Assembly: GCA_016839055.1 (NCBI GenBank) | Contig: JAEKNX010000007.1 | Location: 124,001 to 188,000, forward strand | Direction of reading: 5' to 3' | Source of the DNA: Spirochaetales bacterium | GTDB lineage: Bacteria; Spirochaetota; Spirochaetia; UBA9216 | DNA: 64,000 bases | Part shown: positions 17,866 to 26,676 of the stretch, one piece after another | How the letters are laid out: each line of letters starts with the position of its first letter | Numbering within the stretch: position 1 is the stretch's first letter | Made by a program: the position numbers and the translations under genes | The notes under the pieces: model-generated | Told to the model about the DNA's origin: nothing | Seen by the model: the letters and a program-made list of their open reading frames with translations, nothing else | Database searches by the model: none

Positions 17866-18156
17866 CTAAAATTCAGTGATTCCCGGATGCTCAAAAGCAG
17901 CCAGTCCAAGCAGCGGAAAACGTTCTCTGATATCAGAGAGTCGTGATTTTATTGTTTCAAGCCTGTCGTCATCAAGAAATAGTATAAACATAACATTCTC
18001 TTCCGGCCATACCTCGTTACCCAGGCAGAAGCCTGAGTAACCGGATCCGTCAACCTGCTTAAGCATTGTATAGCATGGTTTATTGTTGTTTCTCGGCATT
18101 ATTTCCATTAGGGGGGCTTCGAGCGCCTGGTTTGCAATTATTTCTAGTTTAGTCAT
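17866..18156 (-). CDS. PG0541-family, P-II-like transporter-associated protein
   Basis: 96 residues starting MTKLEIIANQALE. The start is ATG 18156, with GGAGG 7 nt upstream; an in-frame ATG further up would lie deeper in the pump gene. It overlaps the RND pump's stop by 8 nt. Length, the central GNEVWPEENVMFILFLDD and the last-gene-after-pump position match the small ferredoxin-like or P-II-like proteins described with RND exporters as PG0541 family. Presumably a cytoplasmic regulator of the pump, by analogy with P-II; no ligand is known. Family naming is from memory of the pattern, not from a search. Confidence 0.7.
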   Translation of the reverse strand: MTKLEIIANQALEAPLMEIMPRNNNKPCYTMLKQVDGSGYSGFCLGNEVWPEENVMFILFLDDDRLETIKSRLSDIRERFPLLGLAAFEHPGITEF

Positions 18157-21100
18157 TTTTAGCCTCCGAGAGCGCAAGTTTTTCTTTCTTCCCTTCTTTC
18201 CGGTGCAGCATTGAGTATAGCACGGGCACTAAAAAGAGAGTAATGATTGTATTTGAAGTAAGACCGCCGATGACGGTCAGACCTATCGGTTTAACCATCT
18301 CGGTGCTGGAGCTTCCTATTGTGACCATCGGAATCATTGCCAATACTGTGGTCAGCGTAGTCATCAGAACCGGGCGCAATCGGTTTGCTGATGCTTCGCG
18401 GCAGGCGTCAAACAGGTTGAAACCGCGTTTGCGGTGCAGGTTGATTGAGTCCACAAGGATTATACCATTGTTAACAACAATACCCAAAAGCATGACAATT
18501 CCGATTAGAGAAGGCATACTCAGAGGCTCGCCTACAATCATGTAGGTAGCCACTACGCCAACCAGAAGCATAGGTATCATTGCGAAAATAATAAATGGAG
18601 ATTTAAATGACTCAAACTGACTGACCATTACGGCAAAGACAAGCAGTGCTGCAAAGATTAGGACGAGAATCATGCCGTTGATAGTATCACCTATCATTTC
18701 CATCTGTCCTCCGGTGCTGATAGTGATTCCTTCCGGCAGTACAAGTTTTTCTTCAGAGAGGTTTTCAATCTCGGTCTGAATAAAGTTGGCAACAGCCCCT
18801 GGGGCAATATCTCCTGAGAGTGTAATAGTTTTCGCCCTGTCCTGCCTGTATATCGAAACAGGTCCTGATGTTTTTTTAACCGCACCGAAGCTTGAAAATG
18901 GAACCTTTTGTCCTGTATTGCTTGTTATGAAGATTTTATTTATATCAAAGGCGGAATCCCTGTCTTCTACGCGAAGTTGAAGTACTACATCGTAGGTTTC
19001 ACCTTCTATGGTAACTGAGGTTGCGGTAACACCTGCAATCTGGGAACGAAGTTCGTATGCAATTGTTTGTGTGTTAAGACCAAGGTCATAGAGTTTTTCC
19101 CTGTCGAGTACAAGTTCCATCTCCGGCAGCGCATTCGAGTAGCTGCTTGTGAACTCAAGAACCTCCGGGATTTCAGTTTTTACAAGCCCTATCATTTCTT
19201 CGCTTACCTTAACCAGCGCATCGAGATCATTTCCTTGAAAATTGATCGATACATCACTGCTTCCTGTCATCATTCTGGCCTGGTCAGTTGTTGCAAAACT
19301 TATTACTGCATCGGGAAACATCTCAAAATGGGACCTCATGATGTCTTTTATTTCATTGTCGCTCAGTGTTCGCTGATCAAGCGACGGTAGTGATATTTCA
19401 AGCATTCCTGTATGAGAGCCTCCAGATGAACCCATACCGCCTACGGAGCCGGAAGTGACAATAATATTGGTTCTCTCTGATTCTGGTATTTCCATTGAGG
19501 CAATATATTGCCATTGGTGCATGACCTCTTCGGTGGTTTTAAGAGATGTGCCTTCGGGCATGACTATATCAAGAACAATTGATGTTTCTCCGGAAGGAGG
19601 CATCATAACAATTCCCAGCTTCGGCAGCTGAATAATAGAGACTGCAAGAAGGGCAAGAGATAGAATGATAATTATAGCTTTATGCTTAAGACTCCATTCA
19701 ACGGCTCGGCGATATCCGCCGGTAAAGCCGTCCATGGACCTCTCCATTGAATTATCAAGAGCTCTCAGGGCCTTGTTTTTAATAGGTTTTTCAGCACGGG
19801 TATAGATTGGAAAAACCTTTGATGCAAGTACGGGGACAAGCAGTATCGATACCGCAAGTGATGCAAGCAGTGCTATTACCACTGTAAATGCCATATCTTC
19901 AAACATTACACCAATCATGCCCAGATCATTCTGAAAGATCAGTAGCGGCAGGAATACGCAGATGGATGTCAGTATAGAACCTGTGATAGCTCCGATGACC
20001 TCCTGAGTTCCGAGTTCCGCAGACGGTTTCTGAAGCGCGCCCTTCTGGCGGTACCTGAATATGTTTTCTATGACAACTATCGAGCCGTCTACAATCATTC
20101 CAAGGGCAAGAATCAGGCCGGTGAGTGATATCATATTGAATGTTTTTCCGGCTAAACTCATTCCTCCTATAGTAATCAGAAGGCTGACAGGGATAGAAAT
20201 TGCAACTATCAATGTAGATTTGATTCGTCTTAGAAAAAGCAGAAGTATTAGAACAGCAAATATGACCCCGAAGATGGCTGAGCTTATAACCTGCTTTAGA
20301 ACTGAATTGACCTGTATCGAATTATCAGAGAGTACAGTAAGACTGCTGCCTGAAGGAAGGCCTGAGTTGATTTCTTTTACTGTTTCTTTTATTTTGTTTA
20401 CAACATCAAGCATGTTGGCATCGTCGGTTTTCTTGATCGAGAGCTGGATTCCCTCCTGTCCGTTTATTAAAACAATACTTTCCTGATCCTTTGCACCAAC
20501 TGATACATCGGCAACATCACGCAGCAGAACCTCGTAAGATGAGCTCTTGCTTATGGGTTTAACCGAGATAATTGTGTTTTCAAGTTCTTTAAGCGAGGTG
20601 ATTTCGCCGGAGGTCTGGATGAGATAATTCGTTCCGCCTTCAATGAGTTCTCCCGCGCCGAGCTTCATGTTCTGAGAAGCAAGAGCAGCTGATATTTGAC
20701 TAATACTCAGGCCCAGGGCATCGAGGCGTTCCTGGTAGAAGTTCACCTCTACAATTTCTTCAAGACCGCCTGAAAGTGCAACCTCAGCAACTCCGCTGAT
20801 GCGTTCAAACTGCGGCTGAAGATCTTCTTCGGTAAGCTTCAGCAGTTCCTCAAGGCCCTGATCCCCGGTCAGCGCGAGTTTAATAACGGCCTGTGCGTTC
20901 GGGTCGAACTGAAATATGGAAGGAGCCTGACATTCATCGGGAAGACTACTCTCTACCATAGATAATTTATCACGGACATCTGCGGTGACATCATTCATGT
21001 CCACGTCATAGTCCATCATCATGATAATCATGCTGAAGCTGTCGTATGAGTAAGAGGTAAGTGAGTCAAGTCCGGAAACATTTATTAGCTGTGCTTCAAT

Positions 21101-21298
21101 TTCCTTTGTTACCTTATCCTCAATTTCGGTGGGCGACGCCATTGGATATGTGGTGATGACGGCCATTGCAGGCATATTCATCTTCGGCAAGAGATCAACC
21201 GCGAGGCGGGTTACTAGAACGCCGCCGGCAATTGATGCTACCAGAAACACGATGATCATCGTCATCGGCCGGCTGAGTATTCGTCTTGATAGGGTCAT
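18149..21298 (-). CDS. RND efflux pump, inner-membrane permease
   Basis: 1049 residues with the full HAE1/AcrB-like architecture: N-terminal helix followed by a porter domain, helices 2-6, a second porter half and helices 8-12. Typical segments are SRPMTMIIVFLVASIAGG near the start, MIVDGSIVVIENIFR in TM4 and PIGLTVIGGLTSNTIITLFLVPVLY near the end. TM4 carries one Asp (VDG) rather than the paired DD of AcrB, common in other RND groups. Driven by proton or ion motive force, it exports hydrophobic compounds through the adaptor and TolC-like gene products. Start and adaptor stop overlap by 1 nt (TAATG). Confidence 0.95.
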   Translation of the reverse strand: MTLSRRILSRPMTMIIVFLVASIAGGVLVTRLAVDLLPKMNMPAMAVITTYPMASPTEIEDKVTKEIEAQLINVSGLDSLTSYSYDSFSMIIMMMDYDVDMNDVTADVRDKLSMVESSLPDECQAPSIFQFDPNAQAVIKLALTGDQGLEELLKLTEEDLQPQFERISGVAEVALSGGLEEIVEVNFYQERLDALGLSISQISAALASQNMKLGAGELIEGGTNYLIQTSGEITSLKELENTIISVKPISKSSSYEVLLRDVADVSVGAKDQESIVLINGQEGIQLSIKKTDDANMLDVVNKIKETVKEINSGLPSGSSLTVLSDNSIQVNSVLKQVISSAIFGVIFAVLILLLFLRRIKSTLIVAISIPVSLLITIGGMSLAGKTFNMISLTGLILALGMIVDGSIVVIENIFRYRQKGALQKPSAELGTQEVIGAITGSILTSICVFLPLLIFQNDLGMIGVMFEDMAFTVVIALLASLAVSILLVPVLASKVFPIYTRAEKPIKNKALRALDNSMERSMDGFTGGYRRAVEWSLKHKAIIIILSLALLAVSIIQLPKLGIVMMPPSGETSIVLDIVMPEGTSLKTTEEVMHQWQYIASMEIPESERTNIIVTSGSVGGMGSSGGSHTGMLEISLPSLDQRTLSDNEIKDIMRSHFEMFPDAVISFATTDQARMMTGSSDVSINFQGNDLDALVKVSEEMIGLVKTEIPEVLEFTSSYSNALPEMELVLDREKLYDLGLNTQTIAYELRSQIAGVTATSVTIEGETYDVVLQLRVEDRDSAFDINKIFITSNTGQKVPFSSFGAVKKTSGPVSIYRQDRAKTITLSGDIAPGAVANFIQTEIENLSEEKLVLPEGITISTGGQMEMIGDTINGMILVLIFAALLVFAVMVSQFESFKSPFIIFAMIPMLLVGVVATYMIVGEPLSMPSLIGIVMLLGIVVNNGIILVDSINLHRKRGFNLFDACREASANRLRPVLMTTLTTVLAMIPMVTIGSSSTEMVKPIGLTVIGGLTSNTIITLFLVPVLYSMLHRKEGKKEKLALSEAKND

Positions 21299-22224
21299 TA
21301 TCGGTTGCCCTCGCTGCCTATGATATTGATCTTGCTGCCGTCTGATAGAAGGGTGACCCCTTCTATAGCCAGGATGTCATTCTCTGAGAGGCCGGATGTT
21401 ATTTCAACAAGGCCGTTATTTTTTATGCCGGAAGTTACAGAAACTTTTTCAGCGTGTCCATTATTAATTCTATAGACATAGCTTTGATCATCGCGTGACA
21501 GTAGTGCTTTTTCAGGGATTGTCAGGCTGTCCCTTGAGGTTGTAGTAATCAGGTCGATTCCTACGAACATTCCGGCCTTTAAGGGGGCTTTTTCGCTCAG
21601 GCTGAGTTTTATTTTCAGGGTGCGGCTTGCGGGATTTACTACAGGAGAAATTGAGCTGACTTTGGCTCTGTATTTAACGCCGGGATAAGCTGTTGATGTA
21701 ATCCAGGCGGTCTGGCCGTTTTCGACCATGTATATAAATCGTTCGGGTATCTGGGTCGTAATTACAAGACGGCTGATATCTCCGATTGTAAGCAGCGGCA
21801 TCTGAGGGCTCACTGTAGCGCCCGGGTCGGAATTGATCTGGGTTACTGTACCGCTTATAGGTGCTTCAACAGGGCTTTCTGCATAATTCATGCCGGGGCG
21901 GGACGGGTCGATTTTGGCGAGTACCTGATTTTTTTTCACCCAGGTCCCGGTTTCAACTATTAGTTGAGAAAGCTGTCCCGTGGTGTTCGGGTAGACATCA
22001 ACCGAAGATGCCGCCTCTACATCACCTGAGAGCGTGAGTCTATCTGAAATATCCTGACGCTGTGCAGTAGTAGTTTTTATATTAAAGCTTTTTTCGACAA
22101 CCGCGGTCGTGTTTTCACCGGGCATGCTTTTTGATGTTCCTGCGGATCTTCCGCCCCCGGGCACGCAGCCTGCAAACACTAGAGCCGCAGCGATTGAAGT
22201 TATTATTATCAGTTTCCTTTTCAT
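21298..22224 (-). CDS. RND periplasmic adaptor, lipoprotein
   Basis: 308 residues of the membrane-fusion/HlyD type. A lipoprotein signal (AALVFAGC, Cys19) anchors it. Visible parts are the lipoyl-like halves (SVDVYPNTTGQLSQLIVETG and ESPVEAPISGTVTQI), a beta-barrel segment with PVVNPASRTLKIKL and a membrane-proximal end. It is short, with almost no coiled-coil hairpin between the lipoyl halves. The ATG is preceded by GGAGAAC. Works with the adjacent pump and outer-membrane channel. Confidence 0.9.
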   Translation of the reverse strand: MKRKLIIITSIAAALVFAGCVPGGGRSAGTSKSMPGENTTAVVEKSFNIKTTTAQRQDISDRLTLSGDVEAASSVDVYPNTTGQLSQLIVETGTWVKKNQVLAKIDPSRPGMNYAESPVEAPISGTVTQINSDPGATVSPQMPLLTIGDISRLVITTQIPERFIYMVENGQTAWITSTAYPGVKYRAKVSSISPVVNPASRTLKIKLSLSEKAPLKAGMFVGIDLITTTSRDSLTIPEKALLSRDDQSYVYRINNGHAEKVSVTSGIKNNGLVEITSGLSENDILAIEGVTLLSDGSKINIIGSEGNR

Positions 22225-22245
22225 TTAGTTCTCCTGTGAAATATT

Positions 22246-22312
22246 CTTGCCATGGATGGCAAGTAGAAAGGGAATAAAAAAAATACATGGAGGTGTTTTT
22301 TTCATTCCCTTT
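22246..22312 (-). repeat. Two consecutive inverted repeats between tolC-like and adaptor genes
   Basis: CTTGCCAT-GG-ATGGCAAG (22246-22263) is a perfect 8-bp-arm repeat. Directly next to it, AAAGGGAAT (22267-22275) pairs with ATTCCCTTT (22304-22312), extended inward by seven A-T pairs, giving a stem of about 19 bp with one mismatch and a 6-nt loop. The second repeat starts at the TolC-gene stop. They may form an mRNA processing or attenuating structure that sets channel versus pump dosage, or the first may be an operator. Confidence 0.6.
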
Positions 22313-23633
22313 ATTTGGTTAGATTCTTGTTTATTGCCGCTTCAAGGTTTAGAAGCGATGAAATATACTTATATTTCTCAGATACCAGATCCAGTTCCGC
22401 CTGGAGAAGACTATTCTCGGATGTTTCCAGATCAAGAAGGCTCAATTGTCCGCTGTTATATGATTCCATGCTCATGTCAAAACTTTGCCGGTTAATGTCA
22501 ATTGATTCACTTAATACCTTCAGGCTTTCTATACTGGTATTAAGCGTCATGGCAAGTGAGCGGATTTCCATCTCGGCACCGAGAAATGCCAATTCCTTCT
22601 GATATGCCATTCTCTCTATCTGGTCCTGAGCATCCTGAATCTTGTTGTATGTGCCTGAATGTGGAATCCAGTCTTCAACCGGCAGCGATAGTGTAAGCGA
22701 TAATGAACCATTATCCCCAAAATATCCGTCATCTCCCCAAGTTTCAGTCTCAAAAGGATCAGATTGATACGGGCTGTAAGACCAGCCCAGTATGAGCGCG
22801 GGTAGTAGGCTTTGGTTGAAGGTTGCAGACTTTGCATTACCAAGTATTTCTCCGGCTATCGTCAGCTGTTGGATGTCTATTCTATTCGCCAGATTATTAC
22901 TGACCAGACTGTCCGCATCCCATGTTTCCGGCGCAACATCTACTGAACCCTCAAGAACCACCTCACGGTTGAGTGGAAGTCCAAGATCCATCAGAATTAC
23001 CATTTGTAGCTGCTTATAGCCGTTTTCCATTTGCAGAAGGCTTGGCCCCATCGAGGCGAGGCCTGCCTTGGTATTTAGCAGGTCTAGCTCCGTTACGTAT
23101 CCGTATTCATACATTTCTTCCATACTTTTAAGTCTTGATTTTGTTGTTTCTATGTTTTTATTCAGGACGTCAATCTGTTCCTGAAGAAGCAGGAGGTTGT
23201 AAAAGTTGGTTTTTATACTTTTCTCTGTACTTTGCTCAGCTGATTCAAGATCAAGTAGGGCATTATTTAAATCAAGCTCAAGTTGTTTTACTCCATTGAA
23301 CATTGCCGGAGACAGTGCAAGTTGTGCCGACAGGTTTCCAACCGCTGTCCATGGGCTCATTTCCTGTCCAAAAGATGTGATCGTAGCGGTGTTTTTACGG
23401 CTAAAAGTTAGAGATGCGGATATATCCGGAAGAAAAACGTTCCAGGCGTCGTCTTTTGCACGGTTTTTTCCTGCAACATTGCTTGCCTGAACTTTGAGAT
23501 TGTAATTGTTTGCCAGGCCCAGCTTTACAGCATCCGCTACGGTAAGAATCAGGGGTTCAGACTCTGCTGTGTCGGAAAATATTGGTACAAGTGCAGCTGT
23601 GACTAATAGTAAAATAAATATTATTTGTTTCAT
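22311..23633 (-). CDS. TolC-family outer-membrane efflux channel
   Basis: 440 residues with a Sec signal peptide (IIFILLLVTAALVPIFS) and the duplicated helical hairpin pattern of outer-membrane efflux proteins: LTVADAVKLGLANNYNLKVQ at the start of repeat 1 and long heptad-rich helices near 150-210 and 340-430. First gene of the operon tolC - adaptor - RND - PG0541-like - regulator - kinase, whose gaps or overlaps are 86, -1, -8, 12 and -14 bp. The ATG follows AAGGA. Confidence 0.9.
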   Translation of the reverse strand: MKQIIFILLLVTAALVPIFSDTAESEPLILTVADAVKLGLANNYNLKVQASNVAGKNRAKDDAWNVFLPDISASLTFSRKNTATITSFGQEMSPWTAVGNLSAQLALSPAMFNGVKQLELDLNNALLDLESAEQSTEKSIKTNFYNLLLLQEQIDVLNKNIETTKSRLKSMEEMYEYGYVTELDLLNTKAGLASMGPSLLQMENGYKQLQMVILMDLGLPLNREVVLEGSVDVAPETWDADSLVSNNLANRIDIQQLTIAGEILGNAKSATFNQSLLPALILGWSYSPYQSDPFETETWGDDGYFGDNGSLSLTLSLPVEDWIPHSGTYNKIQDAQDQIERMAYQKELAFLGAEMEIRSLAMTLNTSIESLKVLSESIDINRQSFDMSMESYNSGQLSLLDLETSENSLLQAELDLVSEKYKYISSLLNLEAAINKNLTK

Positions 23634-23825
23634 GTCAAATCCTTGTCTTTGTTATCATGAACATAAGGTAATAAGTGCTCTATTGACATATAAAGGGGAT
23701 AACATGATCCTAAACGTTTTGTTTATGTTTTAGAAAAGCGAATTAGATAGCGTTTTAGCAATATGGAGACCGAGCCGGCAGGCATGGCGGCTGAAGACAG
23801 CGTAAAGACCCTCAGTTATATGGCA

Positions 23826-25082
23826 TTACCCAGTTGCACCCCAGAACCTGGCCATCAGATCCATGAGTTTTTCTTCGAGCATGGTGTAGGAATAAAAGCA
23901 TTGCGCTATACGAAAGTTTTTTTCAACCATACTGTCTCTCAGCTTTTTATTGCTAAGCACTTCCTTGACCTGCTCGACAGTTTTATTGGTAATGAAGTCA
24001 TCCATTTCTATTACCTCGAATCCTTTGGGCTTAATGTCGGTAGAATAGATTGAATAATTATTTACCAGGATCGGCTTCTTGAAATAAATGGTTTCGAGAA
24101 AGGCGTTTCCGAATCCTTCGATCAGTGAAGGATAGGTTACAAAATCAGCATAAGGATAGAGGTCCTGAAGGGTGTAGATTTTTTTCCCGTTTCGAATTTC
24201 CCGCTTGTCGGCGATTATGTCGGAAACGAAGATCGCCCTTATTCCCATCAGCTTGGCGTAATCACGAACACGTAGCTCATACTCATGACCCTCATCACCG
24301 GAGGCGTGGGAAATAACGAATACGGCGTTGTCTCCGAGTCTGCTTACGAGCTCAATGGCGTGCTCAATTCCCTTCCTCTGAACAACGCGGGTTGGCTGAA
24401 GAATCAGTATTTCATTATCTTTTATTCCGAGCGCTTCCTTGATGTCGCTGTTATAATCATCAATACCCGGAGCAGGTTTATCGAAATCCATAACATTTGG
24501 AATCAGGGTGGAGGAAATACCGGTCCTGAGTGCCAGCTGGTTTTGCCCGGAACTGTTAATAACAACATGTTCTATAGACGGAAGGTGGGGGGGGTAGGCC
24601 GAATTAAAATAATCCCACACACAGTTTCGGAGGAAACGTTTTCTCTCCCAGAAAAAGTCATGGTGGTGGGCTATTGTTTTTATTCCCGTCTCGGCAATAT
24701 ATTCGGTCAGGGCAAGAGCCAGTGAAATATTGAGCGGGATTGTCAGCGCATTCTGTGGGATAAGGATGTCGATATCGAACTGCTGAACAAATTCGTGAAT
24801 CTCTTCCTTAAGTCTTTTTCTGTAATGATGAATCTTGGCAGTAAGATTAGGATCACGTACAGAGGTATCATAGATTGCATTGTTGATCTTTTCTATAGCC
24901 GGGTTTTTGAAGTGAGCATATTTTGACTTGTACGAACATTCGTCAGGAGTATCCAGTTCTTCGGCAAAATAAAAACATTTACAGCCGTTACGTTCAAAGA
25001 TGTCAGCCCATTTTTTTAATTCAAGACTAACCCCGTCAGTTCCCGCTATCCTGAAGGATACAAATCCAATATTTTTCTGCAT
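23826..25082 (-). CDS. Glycosyltransferase family 4 protein
   Basis: 418 residues, two Rossmann halves. Recognisable segments are ILQPTRVVQRKGIEHAIELV (start of the C-terminal domain with the basic donor-phosphate site) and VTYPSLIEGFGNAFLETIYFKKPILV (E-x7-E-like nucleotide-sugar motif). Probably cytoplasmic, building envelope glycans or glycolipids. It begins 2 bp after the OmpA-like gene's stop, so the two are co-transcribed. The first 192 bp after the TolC start, on the other side, hold no gene. Confidence 0.85.
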   Translation of the reverse strand: MQKNIGFVSFRIAGTDGVSLELKKWADIFERNGCKCFYFAEELDTPDECSYKSKYAHFKNPAIEKINNAIYDTSVRDPNLTAKIHHYRKRLKEEIHEFVQQFDIDILIPQNALTIPLNISLALALTEYIAETGIKTIAHHHDFFWERKRFLRNCVWDYFNSAYPPHLPSIEHVVINSSGQNQLALRTGISSTLIPNVMDFDKPAPGIDDYNSDIKEALGIKDNEILILQPTRVVQRKGIEHAIELVSRLGDNAVFVISHASGDEGHEYELRVRDYAKLMGIRAIFVSDIIADKREIRNGKKIYTLQDLYPYADFVTYPSLIEGFGNAFLETIYFKKPILVNNYSIYSTDIKPKGFEVIEMDDFITNKTVEQVKEVLSNKKLRDSMVEKNFRIAQCFYSYTMLEEKLMDLMARFWGATG

Positions 25083-25084
25083 GA

Positions 25085-26107
25085 TTAACGCTCCTCGTCT
25101 GATGCAATTTTCTTTCTGATGCTGCCTTTAATAGCTATGTCTACGCGTCTGTTCAGATGCTGCTCGTCCCGGGCGAGGGAGACCGGCTCTGAGGCACCTG
25201 CTCCGCTTGTTATATAGTTCGCCTCAATTCCCCATCTCTTCCTGAGAAATGTAGTGACATTAAGAGCTCTGTCACTGCTTAATTCCGCGCGGCCTTCTTC
25301 GGTTCCGTATTTTGCACAATGGCCTCTGACGGCAAGTTCAAAGAATCCCTCCTCAAAATCATCGGCTGCAGGAAGTGCGGATATGAAAGCATTTAATTCC
25401 GCAATTGTTTTCGCCGTCAGTTCTGCGCTGTCAGGTGTAAAGTAGACCGAATGCTTGTCAAATATTTCGCTTTCAGACCAGGTGACCTCTAATTTCTCCG
25501 GAATACTCCGGGCGGGCTCCGGCGTCACCCGGCTTGCTTCGGTTTCTGCCGGCTGTCCAGAATTTTCTGTGATTTTAACTTCAGTCTTCGCGGCAGGCTG
25601 TTTTTGGTGAAGATCTGATCGCAGCTCAGGTGCCTTTTTATTTGCGGGTTCCGATGCCGCTTCGGTTCCGGAGGGCCGGATGATTCCCGGAACACAAATA
25701 ATAAGGGACGCCGCCGTTGCGATAATGGCAATAATCAGGATTATCCGCAGGACTGGGACAGGTCTATGTATGTATTTGCTGAGCACTTTCTTCTGTTCTG
25801 ATACTAATCTTCCATTCAGGCTTATCCGGTAGTAAAGAATCCTGCCCGACAACCTTGTTACTACATCGATGGCCGGCGTTCCAGCTTCCATCGGAGGTAT
25901 GGCATTCAGCGTCTCGGTACAGACCAGATGTTTTTTATCAGTGGTTTTAAGGTGAAATTTAATTACAGCGGTACGCTGATCTGCAGTTAGAGTGGTGAGT
26001 TTTGTAATGACAGAGTTCAGGTTGTCTGAATTCTGTACCCATGCTATTCTGCTGCCGTCAACCTCGATCCCGATTTGGAAAGCCATATCTGAATTGTAAT
26101 ACGACAA
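25085..26107 (-). CDS. OmpA-family protein with a single transmembrane anchor
   Basis: 340 residues: an N-terminal cytoplasmic domain of about 115 residues with no family recognised, one transmembrane helix (LRIILIIAIIATAASLIICVPG, about 122-143), a Pro/Glu/Ala-rich linker and a C-terminal OmpA domain (about 218-330) with YFTPDSAEL, RGHCAKYGTEEG, LSSDRALNV and LNRRVDI. Such domains bind peptidoglycan non-covalently, so the protein links cytoplasm-facing parts to the wall across the inner membrane. The inside-anchored form differs from outer-membrane OmpA. Confidence 0.8.
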   Translation of the reverse strand: MSYYNSDMAFQIGIEVDGSRIAWVQNSDNLNSVITKLTTLTADQRTAVIKFHLKTTDKKHLVCTETLNAIPPMEAGTPAIDVVTRLSGRILYYRISLNGRLVSEQKKVLSKYIHRPVPVLRIILIIAIIATAASLIICVPGIIRPSGTEAASEPANKKAPELRSDLHQKQPAAKTEVKITENSGQPAETEASRVTPEPARSIPEKLEVTWSESEIFDKHSVYFTPDSAELTAKTIAELNAFISALPAADDFEEGFFELAVRGHCAKYGTEEGRAELSSDRALNVTTFLRKRWGIEANYITSGAGASEPVSLARDEQHLNRRVDIAIKGSIRKKIASDEER

Positions 26108-26168
26108 ATATATAGATCAATAAGAAAAAATATAAAATTTGAATAAAAAGCTGATTTCCAGCCGTTTA

Positions 26169-26591
26169 TCAGACATTTACCAAGTTTCTCTTGATAATTT
26201 CCTCTAAGGTCAGGCTGCTGAAGTACTCATTCAGATGCTGTGACACATCCTGCCAGATGTCATAAGCTGAACAATCACCTGTTCGCGGACAGTCTTTTTT
26301 GGAACCGGCGGTGCTGCACGGGGAGAGGGTTACAGGTTCTCCTACTGCTTCGAGTATGTCGGCAAGAGTTATATTATCAAGATCCTTCGTTAGGCTAAAG
26401 CCGCCTCCCGGCCCTCTTGTTGATTTGATGATGCCTGATTTTTTCATTTTATAAAAAATCTGTTCGAGGAATTCGGGTGATATCTGCTCATCTGCGGCAA
26501 TGGAGCTAATTGAAATCGGTTTATTGTCCTCTGCTTCAGCTAGTTTTAGAACAGCTCTGAGTCCATATCGGCCTTTTGTCGTGATTCTCAT
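26169..26591 (-). CDS. Rrf2/IscR-family transcriptional regulator, probable Fe-S sensor
   Basis: 140 residues with the family's winged helix at the N-terminus (TTKGRYGLRAVLKLAE, ISPEFLEQIFYKMKKSGII, STRGPGGGFSL). Three Cys at 92, 101 and 107 match the number and position of the IscR 2Fe-2S ligands, though the spacing (8 and 5 residues between) is wider than IscR's first gap. No Fe-S assembly gene adjoins it. ATG follows AAGGAG at 7-nt spacing; a TATAAT at 26633-26638 on the minus strand is a likely -10 box. Confidence 0.88.
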   Translation of the reverse strand: MRITTKGRYGLRAVLKLAEAEDNKPISISSIAADEQISPEFLEQIFYKMKKSGIIKSTRGPGGGFSLTKDLDNITLADILEAVGEPVTLSPCSTAGSKKDCPRTGDCSAYDIWQDVSQHLNEYFSSLTLEEIIKRNLVNV

Positions 26592-26676
26592 TTTGTTAAT
26601 CTCCTTGAAATAATATCTTTTTAGATAGACGAATTATAATTTATTGAGACTAAAAAATAAAGGTTAAATAATTAAA

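Noticed and set aside
18243..18545. A 100-codon frame antisense to the RND pump gene
   Set aside because: Complementary shadow of a well-conserved coding region. Many similar frames opposite nifJ, tex, PreP and htrA were dropped for the same reason.
26146..26164. GCTG-GAAAT-CAGC-TTTTT as a terminator of the Rrf2 gene
   Set aside because: Only a 4-bp stem; possible but too weak to list as a feature.
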